Assembly (NCBI RefSeq): GCF_006516955.1
Contig: NZ_VHLG01000008.1
Location: 124,001 to 188,000, forward strand
Direction: 5' to 3'
Source: Martelella alba
GTDB taxonomy: Bacteria > Pseudomonadota > Alphaproteobacteria > Rhizobiales > Rhizobiaceae
DNA: 64,000 bases
Positions 18,052-27,474 of the stretch are shown here, in pieces. Position numbers and translations under genes: made by a program. The notes under the pieces are model-generated. The model was not told where the DNA came from, made no database searches, and saw nothing but the letters and a program-made list of their open reading frames with translations. Every line of letters begins with the position of its first letter. The first letter of the stretch is position 1.

Positions 18052-19998
18052 TCAGCTGGTTTCCCGGACATCCGTCGTCGCCTTGAGGGCGCGGTCGAGA
18101 TACATGTCGCGGTCATAGACATCGTTGTAATACTGGACCTCACCATTGGCGTCCGGCCAGGCCGTGAAATAGGTCAGGTAGACCGGGAACTGCTGCGGCA
18201 CATCAACCTGGTGGTTCTCGCCCTCGGCAATATTCGCCTCGACATCACTCACCGGAACGCCAAGAACGGCAGCGGCCATCTTGTTTGGATCAGACAGACG
18301 CACGCAACCATGGCTGAGTGCGCGCATGTCACGCGAGAAATATTCCTTCTGCGGCGTGTCATGCATGTAGATTGCATGGCTGTTGGGGAAGAGGATCTTC
18401 AGATCCCCCAGTGCATTGCGTTCGCCCGGCGGCTGGCGGACATCGACCATCGGCGCGGCCGCCCAGTTGACCGACGCAGAGGAAATCCGCTTGCCGCCGA
18501 TGCTGACTTCATAGCCAATCTGATCGAAATAGGCCGGATTCGCCCGCAGCTTCGGCAGATATTCGTTGATGATGATCGAACGCGGAATGCCCCAGTAAGG
18601 GTTGAATTCGACCGTCTCGATCTTGTCCATGAAGAAGTTGGTCTGATGCCGCGGGCTGCCGACAACAACGCCCATGTCGAAATTCTGACCATGATCATCA
18701 TGGTAATAGACACGGAAGGCCGGCTGATTGATGAAGACGTAACGCGCGCCCAGATCATCCGGCAACCAGCGGCGGCGCTCCATGGCATCGACGACCTTGC
18801 CGATTTTTTCCGCATTGGTCTCAACATCAAGCGCGCGGACAGTCGCAGGACCGACCACACCATCCGGCGAAAGATTATTCGCGGTCTGGAAATCCTTCAC
18901 CAGCGCAACAAGCTCGGGCGAATAGACCGGCTCATCCGCATATTGGGCGAAGACATCGGCATGGTCGTTGCGGAACTCGGTCGGGCTCTTGCGCCAGATC
19001 GCCTTGACAAGCTTGGGCACCTGATCATCCGTTTTGCCCGGATAGATCATCGTACCTGGCGCGAAAACGATCGGCATGACACCATCTTCCGCATGGCGCA
19101 GCTTTTTCAATTCATTCTGAAGCGCTGCAAACTGGGCATCCTGCGGGTTCTGCTCCAGCAGGAAAGCTGCCTGATCATCACTCGTCGAAAGCGCATCGAG
19201 CTTGGCAACGAAATCGATCTTCTTGCGATCCATATCATGATAGTCGGAAATATTGTCCGGGATGATCCGGCCGCGATAGGCATCTGATGCATAGTCCAGC
19301 GCGCGCGCGGACAGGGCCAGTTCAAACTGCATCAGCGCCTGATTATCGGCCTCGCCATCGTCAGTCAGACTGGAAAGCTCCGGCAGGGCAACGGCATAAT
19401 CAGCCGGGTCAAGACCAACCGCCTGCGCCTTCGCGAAGAGATCGAGAACAGCCTTGGCCTGATCGGTAACCGCGCCGTCCTTGACCCAGAGCAGCGCACC
19501 GCCATTGCTGTAATAATCTTCCAGCGCATTGGCCACCTCTTTGGTGGCGCGCACCTTTGCCGTGGTCAGGGCCTGACGCGGATCGTCGGCAGAGATGGAA
19601 ACCGTCTGATCGATCGAATTGGCGGCATCGCTTGCGACAGGGGAGCCTGCAGAAATCGACGCAACCTCGGTCTGCGGCTGCGGACCGACCATCTGGTCAT
19701 CAGCAGGAATAGATCCCGTCACGACCGGATCACGGATATCCTTGATCGCAACCCGCGTCAGCGCCTCCGGCTTGTAGGTAAAGTATTGGGGAACCTTGAC
19801 CTTGGGCGTATAGACCGGCTTTTTCTGTTCGGTGATTACCGGAACGGTCGGGTTGACCACGGGCCGTTCGGCCTCCTTGCTGCGCCCGCGTATAATGTCC
19901 ATCAGCGTCAAGGCGTTGGCGCTGGACGGCACGAAGGCGGCCGATATGGAAAGCGCCAGTGCGAGCGATGATACGCGAGTAGCCAGATTAATGCGCAA
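18052..19998 (-). CDS. L,D-transpeptidase, YcbB/LdtD-like
   Basis: About 648 residues. A signal peptide (SLALALSISAAFVPSSANA) is followed by a variable region and a scaffold domain (about 190-350). A peptidoglycan-binding domain (LVALVKDFQTANNLSPDGVVGPATVRALDV, read in segments) comes next, then a YkuD catalytic domain with MHDTPQKEYF and ALSHGCVRLSDP, whose Cys is the nucleophile. Such enzymes make 3-3 cross-links in peptidoglycan in the periplasm. The TTG at 19996-19998 after GGGGAAG gives a normal signal peptide; the upstream open frame is not typical of an N-terminus. Confidence 0.9.
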   Translation of the reverse strand: MRINLATRVSSLALALSISAAFVPSSANALTLMDIIRGRSKEAERPVVNPTVPVITEQKKPVYTPKVKVPQYFTYKPEALTRVAIKDIRDPVVTGSIPADDQMVGPQPQTEVASISAGSPVASDAANSIDQTVSISADDPRQALTTAKVRATKEVANALEDYYSNGGALLWVKDGAVTDQAKAVLDLFAKAQAVGLDPADYAVALPELSSLTDDGEADNQALMQFELALSARALDYASDAYRGRIIPDNISDYHDMDRKKIDFVAKLDALSTSDDQAAFLLEQNPQDAQFAALQNELKKLRHAEDGVMPIVFAPGTMIYPGKTDDQVPKLVKAIWRKSPTEFRNDHADVFAQYADEPVYSPELVALVKDFQTANNLSPDGVVGPATVRALDVETNAEKIGKVVDAMERRRWLPDDLGARYVFINQPAFRVYYHDDHGQNFDMGVVVGSPRHQTNFFMDKIETVEFNPYWGIPRSIIINEYLPKLRANPAYFDQIGYEVSIGGKRISSASVNWAAAPMVDVRQPPGERNALGDLKILFPNSHAIYMHDTPQKEYFSRDMRALSHGCVRLSDPNKMAAAVLGVPVSDVEANIAEGENHQVDVPQQFPVYLTYFTAWPDANGEVQYYNDVYDRDMYLDRALKATTDVRETS

Positions 19999-20187
19999 TT
20001 TTCTTCCCCGTAGTTGAAGGAAACAATGATGGGTCACCTTACCCCGTCCTACCAATAGCCTCCAATAACATTTCTGCTACCTGTCAATCATATCAAGGGT
20101 TGTGTTGAACTTTAACAACACCTGACTGTCGGCGGAGGATACGGTATTTCAGGCGACCTTAACCAAGTGCAATTAACAGGCTGTTAA

Positions 20188-20853
20188 TCACCTCTTGCGC
20201 GCAGCAAGGAATATCGCGCTGCAATAATGGCCGGCAAAGCCACCCAAAAACTGGAAAAGAATGAAGGGCAGAACATCTTGCGGGCGAATGCCGGCATAGG
20301 TGTCGGAAAAGGCACGGGCAAAGGTAACAGCCGGATTTGCAAAGGATGTCGAGGCTGTGAACCAGCATGCCGACGCGATATAGAGCGCAACAGCCGCAGC
20401 CACCGAATCAGGTTTGCTGACGCGTACACACAGGATGGTGAGCATCAGCCCGAAGGTCGCCACCCATTCGCCGAGCCACTGGCCCGGGCCGCTACGGACA
20501 TGATCGGAGACCTGAAGGAGAGACAGATCGAACATGGCATGGGCAATCCAGACGCCAAACACGGCACCAGCGCATTGCATGACGACATAGATGGTGGCGT
20601 CGACAACGCCGATTTCGCCGCGCTTGAGAAAGACACTCGTCACAACGGGATTGAAATGCGCCCCGGAGACCGGCCCCAATGCGAGAATCAGAACGTAGAG
20701 GATCGCAGCCGTCGGGATGACATTGCCGAACAATGCCGTACCCGCCGCCCCTACCGACAACGTATCCGCCATGATGCCGGAACCGATCACCGTTGCCAGC
20801 AGCGCGGCTGTTCCCACAAATTCGGCCGCCGCGCGACTTACACGTTCATTCAT
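20188..20853 (-). CDS. MIP-family channel (aquaporin / AqpS-like)
   Basis: About 221 residues with six predicted membrane helices. The first pore loop is SGAHFNPVV, where Asn-Pro-Val replaces the usual Asn-Pro-Ala. The second is SFANPAVTFAR with a canonical NPA and the Arg of the selectivity filter. Rhizobial AqpS channels that conduct arsenite are in this broad group. No ars genes are nearby here, so the solute is open (water, glycerol, metalloid). The ATG at 20851-20853 follows GGGAGAG. Transcription is divergent from the fumC region. Confidence 0.85.
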   Translation of the reverse strand: MNERVSRAAAEFVGTAALLATVIGSGIMADTLSVGAAGTALFGNVIPTAAILYVLILALGPVSGAHFNPVVTSVFLKRGEIGVVDATIYVVMQCAGAVFGVWIAHAMFDLSLLQVSDHVRSGPGQWLGEWVATFGLMLTILCVRVSKPDSVAAAVALYIASACWFTASTSFANPAVTFARAFSDTYAGIRPQDVLPFILFQFLGGFAGHYCSAIFLAARKR

Positions 20854-21393
20854 ACTACTCTCCCGAAATGCCATGCCCTCCCCGGACACGAATCAAGAAC
20901 CAGACCGGCACGGAGCGCCTCGACGCTGATTTTTGATTTACGTACATCAACACCATTTCACTTTGATCTCAATCGAATTCCGCAACGAAATTGTGTTTGG
21001 TGATGGAGAAGCGGCGCGCAACGCGGCTTCTGAACCTTCAGGAGACAAAAGGTCGCAGGGTTTGACTGACTTGCGCAGGCAGGATTGGCGGCCGGACCTG
21101 TCCGGCAGTTTCCTGGCAATTATTAGTCCGCAAGAACGCAACAAAATGCGGACAATTGCATAATGACAGGATGCAGAATTCGCCAAGGGACGTGATTCCA
21201 GCCGCCAACGATCGCACTTGCCAACGCCGAAGGGCGCTCATCCAGCTTTCTGCATCCCTTAAACCGAATAAGTTCGGCATGATTATTGACAGATCACACG
21301 TTGGCGCGCGATTGCATGTTGCAACGTCATTTGACCGGATTTTTGATGAACTGCATGGCGCATAACGCCATTGCCGAGAGAGGTAGAGGAAAC
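20854..21393. other. Long intergenic region upstream of fumC
   Basis: 540 bases between the divergent aquaporin and fumC genes. Short frames exist but none has a good start site or codon bias. A small hairpin GCCGGAC-CT-GTCCGGC lies near 21092-21107. A TTGACA-like hexamer is at 21286-21291, but no good -10 follows at 17 bases. A long 5' leader or small RNA is possible but not supported. Confidence 0.4.
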
Positions 21394-22785
21394 ATGACTT
21401 CAACCCGTATCGAAACCGACACCTTTGGCCCGATCGAGGTCGCAAGCGATCGCTACTGGGGTGCCCAGGCCCAGCGTTCGCTCGGCAACTTCAAAATCGG
21501 CTGGGAAAAGCAGCCGTTGTCGATCGTGCGTGCGCTTGGTGTTGTCAAGCAATCGGCCGCCCGCGCCAATATGGCACTCGGCCGCCTCGATCCGAAGATT
21601 GGCGAAGCCATTGTTGCCGCCGCCCAGGAAGTCATCGACGGCAAGCTCAACGACCATTTTCCGCTCGTTGTCTGGCAGACCGGTTCGGGCACCCAGTCGA
21701 ACATGAACGCCAATGAGGTGATCTCCAACCGCGCAATCGAAATGCTCGGCGGCGAGATGGGTTCGAAGAAGCCGGTCCATCCGAATGACCATGTCAATAT
21801 GAGCCAGTCGTCGAACGACACCTATCCGACAGCCATGCATATTGCCTGCGCGGAACAGATTGCCCACCACCTGCTGCCGAACCTGAAGCACCTGCAGCAG
21901 GCCCTGGCGGCCAAGGAAAAGGAATTCGCAGCGATCATCAAGATCGGCCGCACCCACACCCAGGACGCCACGCCGCTGACGCTGGGACAGGAATTCTCCG
22001 GCTATGCCGCGCAAGTTGCCTCCGCTATCAAGCGCATCGAACTGTCGATGACCGGTCTTTACGAGCTCGCCCAGGGCGGAACCGCTGTCGGCACCGGCCT
22101 GAACGCCCCGATCGGCTTTGCCGAAAAGGTTGCCGAGGAAGCAGCCAAGATCACCGGTCTGCCCTTCGTCACCGCGCCGAACAAGTTTGAGGCACTTGCC
22201 GCTCACGACGCCATGGTCTTTGCCCACGGCGCCATCAACGCCGCTGCAGCCGCCTGCTTCAAGATCGCCAACGACATCCGCTATCTTGCCTCGGGTCCGC
22301 GTTCCGGCCTCGGCGAACTGGCGCTACCGGAAAACGAGCCGGGCTCATCGATCATGCCGGGCAAGGTCAACCCGACCCAGAACGAAGCCATGACCCAGGT
22401 CTGCGCCCATATCTTCGGCAATCAGGCAGCACTCACCTTTGCCGGCAGCCAGGGCCAGTTCGAGCTCAATGTCTACAATCCGATGATGGCCTACAACTTC
22501 CTGCAGTCGGTGCAGCTCTTGGGCGACGCCGCCCTCTCCTTCACTGACAACTGCGTCGTTGGCATCAAGGCCCGCGAAGACAACATCAAGGCAGGTCTGG
22601 AACGCTCGCTGATGCTGGTCACGGCACTTGCGCCGAAGATCGGCTACGACGCTGCCGCCAAGATCGCCAAGACCGCGCACAAGAACAACACCACGCTGCG
22701 CGAGGAAGCTCTTGCCACCGGCCTCGTCACCGAAGCCGAATATGACGAACTGGTCCGTCCGGAGCTGATGATTGCGCCGCACTGA
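21394..22785 (+). CDS. fumC: Fumarate hydratase, class II
   Basis: A 463-residue tetrameric fumarase without an iron-sulfur cluster. It interconverts fumarate and malate in the citric acid cycle. Family motifs are [14 protein letters not shown] (about 98-111), [14 protein letters not shown] (about 128), [16 protein letters not shown] and the signature [15 protein letters not shown] (about 318-332). The ATG at 21394 follows GAGGTAGAGGAAAC. A longer frame upstream lacks family similarity. It is transcribed alone and followed by a strong terminator. Confidence 0.97.
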   Translation: MTSTRIETDTFGPIEVASDRYWGAQAQRSLGNFKIGWEKQPLSIVRALGVVKQSAARANMALGRLDPKIGEAIVAAAQEVIDGKLNDHFPLVVWQTGSGTQSNMNANEVISNRAIEMLGGEMGSKKPVHPNDHVNMSQSSNDTYPTAMHIACAEQIAHHLLPNLKHLQQALAAKEKEFAAIIKIGRTHTQDATPLTLGQEFSGYAAQVASAIKRIELSMTGLYELAQGGTAVGTGLNAPIGFAEKVAEEAAKITGLPFVTAPNKFEALAAHDAMVFAHGAINAAAAACFKIANDIRYLASGPRSGLGELALPENEPGSSIMPGKVNPTQNEAMTQVCAHIFGNQAALTFAGSQGQFELNVYNPMMAYNFLQSVQLLGDAALSFTDNCVVGIKAREDNIKAGLERSLMLVTALAPKIGYDAAAKIAKTAHKNNTTLREEALATGLVTEAEYDELVRPELMIAPH

Positions 22786-22811
22786 TCGGATCTGCATCTG
22801 ATGGAATGATG

Positions 22812-22840
22812 ATCCCGGCCGGAAACGGCCGGGATTTTTC
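22812..22840 (+). terminator. Terminator of fumC
   Basis: ATCCCGGCC and GGCCGGGAT form a perfect 9-bp stem with loop GGAAAC, followed by TTTTTC. It lies 27 bases after the fumC stop. Confidence 0.9.
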
Positions 22841-22846
22841 ATGGTC

Positions 22847-23467
22847 TCAGACCTTCAGCGCCGCCGCCACCGCGACCATGCCGAAACCGATCAGAACGCC
22901 GCCGGAGACGCGCGCGACCCAGTGGGCGAAGCTTTCCGGCAGGCGGTGCCGGACGATGGCGACGAGGCCGGACAGAAACAGCCACCATAAAAGCGAGCCG
23001 CAGAAAATGCCAAAAACGACGACCAGTGCCGCCTGGCCGCGTCCGACATCGGCAAGGCCGAAGCCGGCAAAGATCGCGGCAAAGGACAGGATCGTCGCCG
23101 GATTGGCAATCGTCAGAAGATAGGTCGTGGCGAAGGTCTTGACGAGATCATTGCCCGCCGTGTCCGGTGCAGCCTCGACACCGCTGCGCCGCATATCACG
23201 CCAGCCGAGAAAGATCAAAAACGCCCCGCCCGCAACCGCGAGCGGCATGGAAACCACCGCCAGCACGGATGAAAAGGCGGAAAAGCCGAACGCCGCCAGC
23301 GCACCATAGGTGGCATCCGCAAGAGCGGTCCCGAACCCGCCGGAAAAGCCGGCAAAAAATCCGCGCCTGAGTGTCCGGTTGATGCAGAGCGTACCGATCG
23401 GCCCGAGCGGTGCGGCAATGGCAAGGCCGATGACCAGGGATTTGAGAAAGAGGGGCATCAGCATCAT
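22847..23467 (-). CDS. LysE/RhtB-family amino acid exporter
   Basis: A 206-residue membrane protein with about six hydrophobic helices. The N-terminal family pattern is GLAIAAPLGPIGTLCINRTL, and an internal TIANPATILSFAAIFAGFG segment is typical of LysE. The substrate is unknown. Its start overlaps the stop of the Lrp-type gene by 4 bases (ATGA), so the two are translated together. The regulator very likely controls the exporter in response to its amino acid. Confidence 0.9.
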   Translation of the reverse strand: MMLMPLFLKSLVIGLAIAAPLGPIGTLCINRTLRRGFFAGFSGGFGTALADATYGALAAFGFSAFSSVLAVVSMPLAVAGGAFLIFLGWRDMRRSGVEAAPDTAGNDLVKTFATTYLLTIANPATILSFAAIFAGFGLADVGRGQAALVVVFGIFCGSLLWWLFLSGLVAIVRHRLPESFAHWVARVSGGVLIGFGMVAVAAALKV

Positions 23468-23919
23468 GACGGATCTCCATCATCTCGAAATGAACGTTCT
23501 CGTGCGGTGGAGAGCGTGATGATTGTCTCGCTGGCGGCGATGTAGCCAGCCCTTTTGAGTTCGCCCAGAAAGGCCTCGACATCGCCGAGCACGGCGAAGC
23601 GCAGTTTCAGAAGATACGACCAGCGACCCGACACATGATGACATTCCAGCACATCCGGATGGCGTGCCATCGCCCTGCGGAACGCCTCCTCATCGGTATC
23701 AGCTGCCAGCAGAAGCTGGATGAAGACCAATACGCTTTCGTCCAGCGCGCGATGACTGACCTCGACGGTAAAGCGCCGGATCACGCCGGTCGCCTGCAGC
23801 TTGCGAATACGCTCGTTGACCGCCGATTGCGACAGACCGACCGCCGCCCCGATATCGGCAAGCGAACGGCGCGCGTCGGCGCCAAGCAGGTTGATGATCT
23901 TGCGGTCTGTGCGGTCCAT
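23464..23919 (-). CDS. Lrp/AsnC-family transcriptional regulator
   Basis: About 151 residues. An N-terminal helix-turn-helix (MDRTDRKIINLLGADARR, then SQSAVNERIRKLQATGVIRRF) is followed by the RAM ligand-binding domain with the VLECHHVSGRWSYLLKLRF segment. These regulators form dimers to octamers and wrap DNA with amino acid ligands. The ATG at 23917-23919 fits the family start. It is the first gene of the pair with the LysE exporter. Two matching palindromes 84-131 bases upstream are probable binding sites. Confidence 0.92.
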   Translation of the reverse strand: MDRTDRKIINLLGADARRSLADIGAAVGLSQSAVNERIRKLQATGVIRRFTVEVSHRALDESVLVFIQLLLAADTDEEAFRRAMARHPDVLECHHVSGRWSYLLKLRFAVLGDVEAFLGELKRAGYIAASETIITLSTARERSFRDDGDPS

Positions 23920-23995
23920 GATGATCCGTTCCACCCGATGGCACGAGCACTGACACGCCTCAGCGCCAATGACAAGAAATTCAGTCGGTGGAATA

Positions 23996-24023
23996 CAAAA
24001 AGACCGCAAATTTTGCGGTCTTT
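23996..24023 (-). terminator. Terminator of the suf operon, overlapping a palindrome
   Basis: AAAGACCGCAAA (23999-24010) and TTTGCGGTCTTT (24012-24023) form an almost perfect hairpin. Read on the minus strand after sufA it is followed by TTTTTGTATT. It also contains the first of two regulatory-looking palindromes. Confidence 0.75.
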
Positions 24024-24050
24024 CATATGTCTGACCGCTGAATTTGCGGT
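24003..24050. promoter_or_regulatory. Paired palindromes, probable Lrp-type operator
   Basis: ACCGCAAATTTTGCGGT (24003-24019) and ACCGCTGAATTTGCGGT (24034-24050) share the form ACCGC-N7-GCGGT. Their centres are 31 bases apart, close to three DNA turns. They lie upstream of the Lrp-LysE operon. Binding by that regulator is inferred. Confidence 0.6.
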
Positions 24051-24099
24051 ACAATCAAAGAAACTGACTTCGGAGCAGACGTCAGGCGGGCACGTAGGC

Positions 24100-24483
24100 T
24101 CAATGTGCCGCTTCGCGCGCCTTGGCTAGTTCCGCCAGATCGGCGGCCTTGAGTTCGACGGATTCGCCGCAGCCGCAGGCAGATGTTTGGTTCGGATTGT
24201 TGAAGACAAAGCCGGTTTTCAGCTTGGTGACTTCGAAATCCATTTCGGTACCGAGCAGATAAAGCGAGGCAGCCGGATCGACCCAGACGGAAGCGCCATC
24301 GCGCTCGGTAAGGTCGTCGCGCGGGTTCGGCTCGCTCACCAGCGCCACTTCATATTCCATGCCAGCACAGCCGCCCTTCTTGATCGAAACGCGGATGCCC
24401 TTGGCATCGGGGCCGGAAGCGGCAACGATCTCACGCACGCGGGCCGCGGCGGCATCTGTAAGGGTAATGACCTGAAAGCCCAT
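24100..24483 (-). CDS. sufA: Iron-sulfur cluster assembly protein SufA (A-type carrier)
   Basis: A 127-residue A-type carrier (HesB/IscA family). The conserved cysteines are in GGCAGMEY (about 42) and ACGCGES (about 108-114), the three-Cys pattern that holds a cluster. It receives Fe-S clusters from SufBCD and passes them to target proteins. The ATG at 24481-24483 follows AAGGAGAAG. It is the last gene of the suf operon, 71 bases after sufT. Confidence 0.95.
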   Translation of the reverse strand: MGFQVITLTDAAAARVREIVAASGPDAKGIRVSIKKGGCAGMEYEVALVSEPNPRDDLTERDGASVWVDPAASLYLLGTEMDFEVTKLKTGFVFNNPNQTSACGCGESVELKAADLAELAKAREAAH

Positions 24484-24554
24484 ATTCTTCTCCTTCAACA
24501 TCCGGGTTCAAGGCCCGGCGTCCAGGTTCAATGTGTGTGCTGAAAGCCGGCCGG

Positions 24555-24935
24555 TCAATACCAGCCGACGGCAACCTTGGCTTCTTCCGACATACGGTCC
24601 GGCGTCCACGGCGGGTCAAAGGTCATCTCGACCTCGACACCGGACACGCCTTCGACGGCACCAACGGCATTTTCGACCCAGGCCGGCATTTCACCGGCAA
24701 CCGGGCAACCGGGCGCGGTCAGCGTCATGGCGATCTTCACCATGCGGTCGTCCTCGATATCGATCTTGTAGATCAGGCCAAGCTCGAAGATATCGGCAGG
24801 AATTTCCGGGTCATAGACCGTCTTCAGCGCCGAGACGATATCATCGCCAAGGCGTGCCAGTTCCTCGGCCGGGATTGCCGATCCATTGTCTTCAAGCTTC
24901 AACTCTTCCCGATGATCGGGCTCTTCAACTGCCAT
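24555..24935 (-). CDS. sufT: SUF-system assembly protein SufT (DUF59/MIP18 family)
   Basis: A 126-residue DUF59 protein. The core reads DIVSALKTVYDPEIPADIFELGLIY in segments, then LTAPGCPVAGEMPAWVENAV with the conserved Cys, and a DPPWTPDRMSEEAK end. In rhizobia the gene at this place is called sufX or sufT. Homologues help Fe-S protein maturation, but the exact step is not settled. The ATG at 24933-24935 follows GAGGAGC. It begins 10 bases after sufS. Confidence 0.92.
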   Translation of the reverse strand: MAVEEPDHREELKLEDNGSAIPAEELARLGDDIVSALKTVYDPEIPADIFELGLIYKIDIEDDRMVKIAMTLTAPGCPVAGEMPAWVENAVGAVEGVSGVEVEMTFDPPWTPDRMSEEAKVAVGWY

Positions 24936-24945
24936 GAAATGCTCC

Positions 24946-26196
24946 TCAGGCGAAGAAAGATCGCGCATAGTCGAGAGCCTCGACCAATGCATCGACCTCG
25001 GCCTTTGTATTATACATGCCGAAAGATGCGCGGCATGTCGAGGTCACACCGAAACGGGTGAGCAACGGCTGGGCGCAATGGGTACCGGCCCTGACAGCCA
25101 CGCCGCGCCGGTCAATAATCGTGGAAATGTCATGCGCATGAATGCCTTCAATGGCGAAGGAAAAGATGCCGCCCTTGTCCGGCGCATTGCCGAAAACCTT
25201 CAGCGCATTCACATGCGACAGCTGCTCGCGCGCATAGGCGGTCAGCGAAGCCTCGTGTTCAGCAATCGCAGCGCGGCCGACGCCTTCCATGTAATCAAGC
25301 GCGACACCAAGCCCGATCGCCTGGACGATTGGCGGCGTTCCCGCTTCGAAGCGATGCGGCGGCTCCGCATAGGTAATACGATCAAGCGAAACCTCGCCGA
25401 TCATCTCGCCGCCACCCTGAAACGGACGCATCGATGCCAGTCGCTCGGCCTTGCCGTAAAGCACGCCAATGCCGGAGGGACCGTAGAGCTTGTGACCGGT
25501 CACCGCGTACCAGTCGCAATCGATATCCTGCACATCGACCGGCATGTGAACCGCGCCCTGCGACCCGTCGATCAGCACCGGAATGCCACGTTCATGGGCG
25601 ATACGGCAGACTTCCTTGACATCGACGACCGTGCCGAGCGCGTTCGACATATGCGTCAGCGCGACGAGCTTGGTCCGCTCCGTCAGGCACTTCTCGAAAT
25701 CCTCGATATGGAACACGCCCTCATCATCGACCGGCGCCCAGACGAGCTTGGCACCCTTGCGCTCGCGCACAAAATGCCACGGCACGATATTGGCGTGATG
25801 CTCCATGATCGAGATGACGATCTCGTCGCCCTCTCCGATATTGTCCATCGCCCAGCCATAGGCGACCGTGTTGATCGCTTCGGTGGACGACTTGGTAAAG
25901 ACGATATCATCAACGGATGGCGCATTGAGGAAACGGCGCACCTTCTCGCGCGCCGCCTCATAGGCATCGGTTGCCGCATTGGACAGAAAATGCAGGCCGC
26001 GATGCACATTGGCATATTCGTGGGCATAGGCATTGGACACCGCGTCAATCACAGCCTGCGGCTTCTGTGCGGATGCGCCGTTGTCGAGATAGACCAGCGG
26101 CTTGCCATAGACCTCGCGCGCAAGGATCGGAAAATCCGCCCGGATCGCCTCAACATCATAGGCGGGTGACCCCGCCTTTAAAACAGCCTCATTCAT
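24946..26196 (-). CDS. sufS: Cysteine desulfurase SufS
   Basis: A 416-residue PLP enzyme, group II desulfurase. It takes sulfur from cysteine to feed SufBCD. Family segments are YLDNGASAQKPQAVID (about 31-46), VTGHKLYGPSGIGVLYG with the PLP Lys (about 225), and the active-site Cys in RAGTHCAQPL (about 365). Canonical SufS has RAGHHCAQPL, so one His is Thr here. The ATG at 26194-26196 overlaps the sufD end by 8 bases. It is the second desulfurase of the operon, the other being sufS2 at 31626. Confidence 0.95.
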   Translation of the reverse strand: MNEAVLKAGSPAYDVEAIRADFPILAREVYGKPLVYLDNGASAQKPQAVIDAVSNAYAHEYANVHRGLHFLSNAATDAYEAAREKVRRFLNAPSVDDIVFTKSSTEAINTVAYGWAMDNIGEGDEIVISIMEHHANIVPWHFVRERKGAKLVWAPVDDEGVFHIEDFEKCLTERTKLVALTHMSNALGTVVDVKEVCRIAHERGIPVLIDGSQGAVHMPVDVQDIDCDWYAVTGHKLYGPSGIGVLYGKAERLASMRPFQGGGEMIGEVSLDRITYAEPPHRFEAGTPPIVQAIGLGVALDYMEGVGRAAIAEHEASLTAYAREQLSHVNALKVFGNAPDKGGIFSFAIEGIHAHDISTIIDRRGVAVRAGTHCAQPLLTRFGVTSTCRASFGMYNTKAEVDALVEALDYARSFFA

Positions 26197-27463
26197 GACG
26201 CTCCAGCCAATCCGCGATGATCGCCTCGACAGCCTCGGAGATCGCTTCGCTTTCCAGTTCCTCGACGATCTCTGCCAGGAAGGCATTGATCAACAGGCCG
26301 CGGGCCACCTTTTCCGGGATACCGCGCGCCATCATGTAATAGAGGTGAACGGGATCCAGATCGGTGACGGTCGCGCCATGGCCGCACTGCACGTCATCGG
26401 CAAAGATTTCCAACTCCGGCTTGGCGGAGAAGGAACCGTCATCGGTCATCAGCAGCGTGTTGCAGGCCATCTTGGCATCAACCTTCTGCGCATCGGGCGC
26501 CACCCGGATCATGCCCTGGAAGACGCCGCGGGCACGGTCGAACACCACATTGCGGATCGTCTCGGTCGAGGTCGTGTTGGGCACGTTGTGGCCGAGCGTG
26601 AAGGTGATGTCGGTATGGGTATCGCCACCGAGCAGATTGACGCCGCGCAGCATCAGATCGGCCCCCTCGCCCACCACATCGCAATCAATCTCCTGGCGCA
26701 CCAGCTTGCCGCCGGCATTGACCACCAGAAGCTTCAGCTTCGCGTTGTCGCCAAGCGAAATCTTCAGCTTGCCGAGATGCGTATCGGCTGCGCCCTGACG
26801 TTGCAGGATGATATAGGTCACCTCGGTGTCCTTGCCGAGGGTAAGCGCTGTTACGGCGCTGACAAGCGCCGGGGCATCCCCCGGTGCAAAATGCTGTTCC
26901 ACCAGCGTTGCAGAAGCGCCGTCGCCAATGGTCACCGCATTGCGGGTATGGGTCTGGCCGCCGCTGTGAACCGCCTGAATTTCCACCGGCGTGGCAAGTG
27001 CTGCCCCTTCCGGCACGTCGACGACATAGCCATCGCTGACCAATGCGCCATTGATCATCGAAATCGCATCATCGCGACGCGAGACAGCGAGCGCCTCGGC
27101 ATAGCCGCCCTCGCCGATAACATCGGCAAGCGTCTTCACCGAGACACCGCCCTCAAGGGCTGTTTCGCGGGCGGCGCCATTGTTGAGCTTCAGCACGGAA
27201 GCGCCTTGCAGCAGCGGCGCAACACCACCGACACTCTCGCCATCGGCTTCGGGAATGGCGCGCAGCAGGCTTTTCAGATCCGTGTAATGCCAGGCCTCGA
27301 CACGCCGTGTCGGCAGACCGGTGGTGGAAAGCGCACTGACAAGACGGTCGCGCGCCGTAGTGACGTCGGCATCGCCCGGCAGTTCACCGAGCTTTGCGCC
27401 GAAAGAGGCGATCAATGCCTGTTCGGCCGCCGTCAGCGTCGTGGTTTTCTGCATATTCATCAC
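26189..27463 (-). CDS. sufD: Fe-S cluster assembly protein SufD
   Basis: A 424-residue scaffold partner of SufB and SufC. The beta-helix core shows RNAVTIGDGASATLVEQHF, HTDITFTLGHNVPNTTSTETIRNVVFD in segments, and a C-terminal GHGATVTDLDPVHLYYMMARGIPE with the conserved Cys just before (DVQCGHG). These match SufD. It lies 11 bases after sufC. Two near ATG codons (codons 1, 2 and 4) are possible starts. Confidence 0.95.
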   Translation of the reverse strand: MMNMQKTTTLTAAEQALIASFGAKLGELPGDADVTTARDRLVSALSTTGLPTRRVEAWHYTDLKSLLRAIPEADGESVGGVAPLLQGASVLKLNNGAARETALEGGVSVKTLADVIGEGGYAEALAVSRRDDAISMINGALVSDGYVVDVPEGAALATPVEIQAVHSGGQTHTRNAVTIGDGASATLVEQHFAPGDAPALVSAVTALTLGKDTEVTYIILQRQGAADTHLGKLKISLGDNAKLKLLVVNAGGKLVRQEIDCDVVGEGADLMLRGVNLLGGDTHTDITFTLGHNVPNTTSTETIRNVVFDRARGVFQGMIRVAPDAQKVDAKMACNTLLMTDDGSFSAKPELEIFADDVQCGHGATVTDLDPVHLYYMMARGIPEKVARGLLINAFLAEIVEELESEAISEAVEAIIADWLERHE

Positions 27464-27474
27464 GCCCTCCCGGC

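Noticed and set aside
21092-21107. Hairpin upstream of fumC as a terminator of a small RNA
   Set aside because: The stem is short, with a two-base gap and only a short T run after it; there is no promoter evidence.
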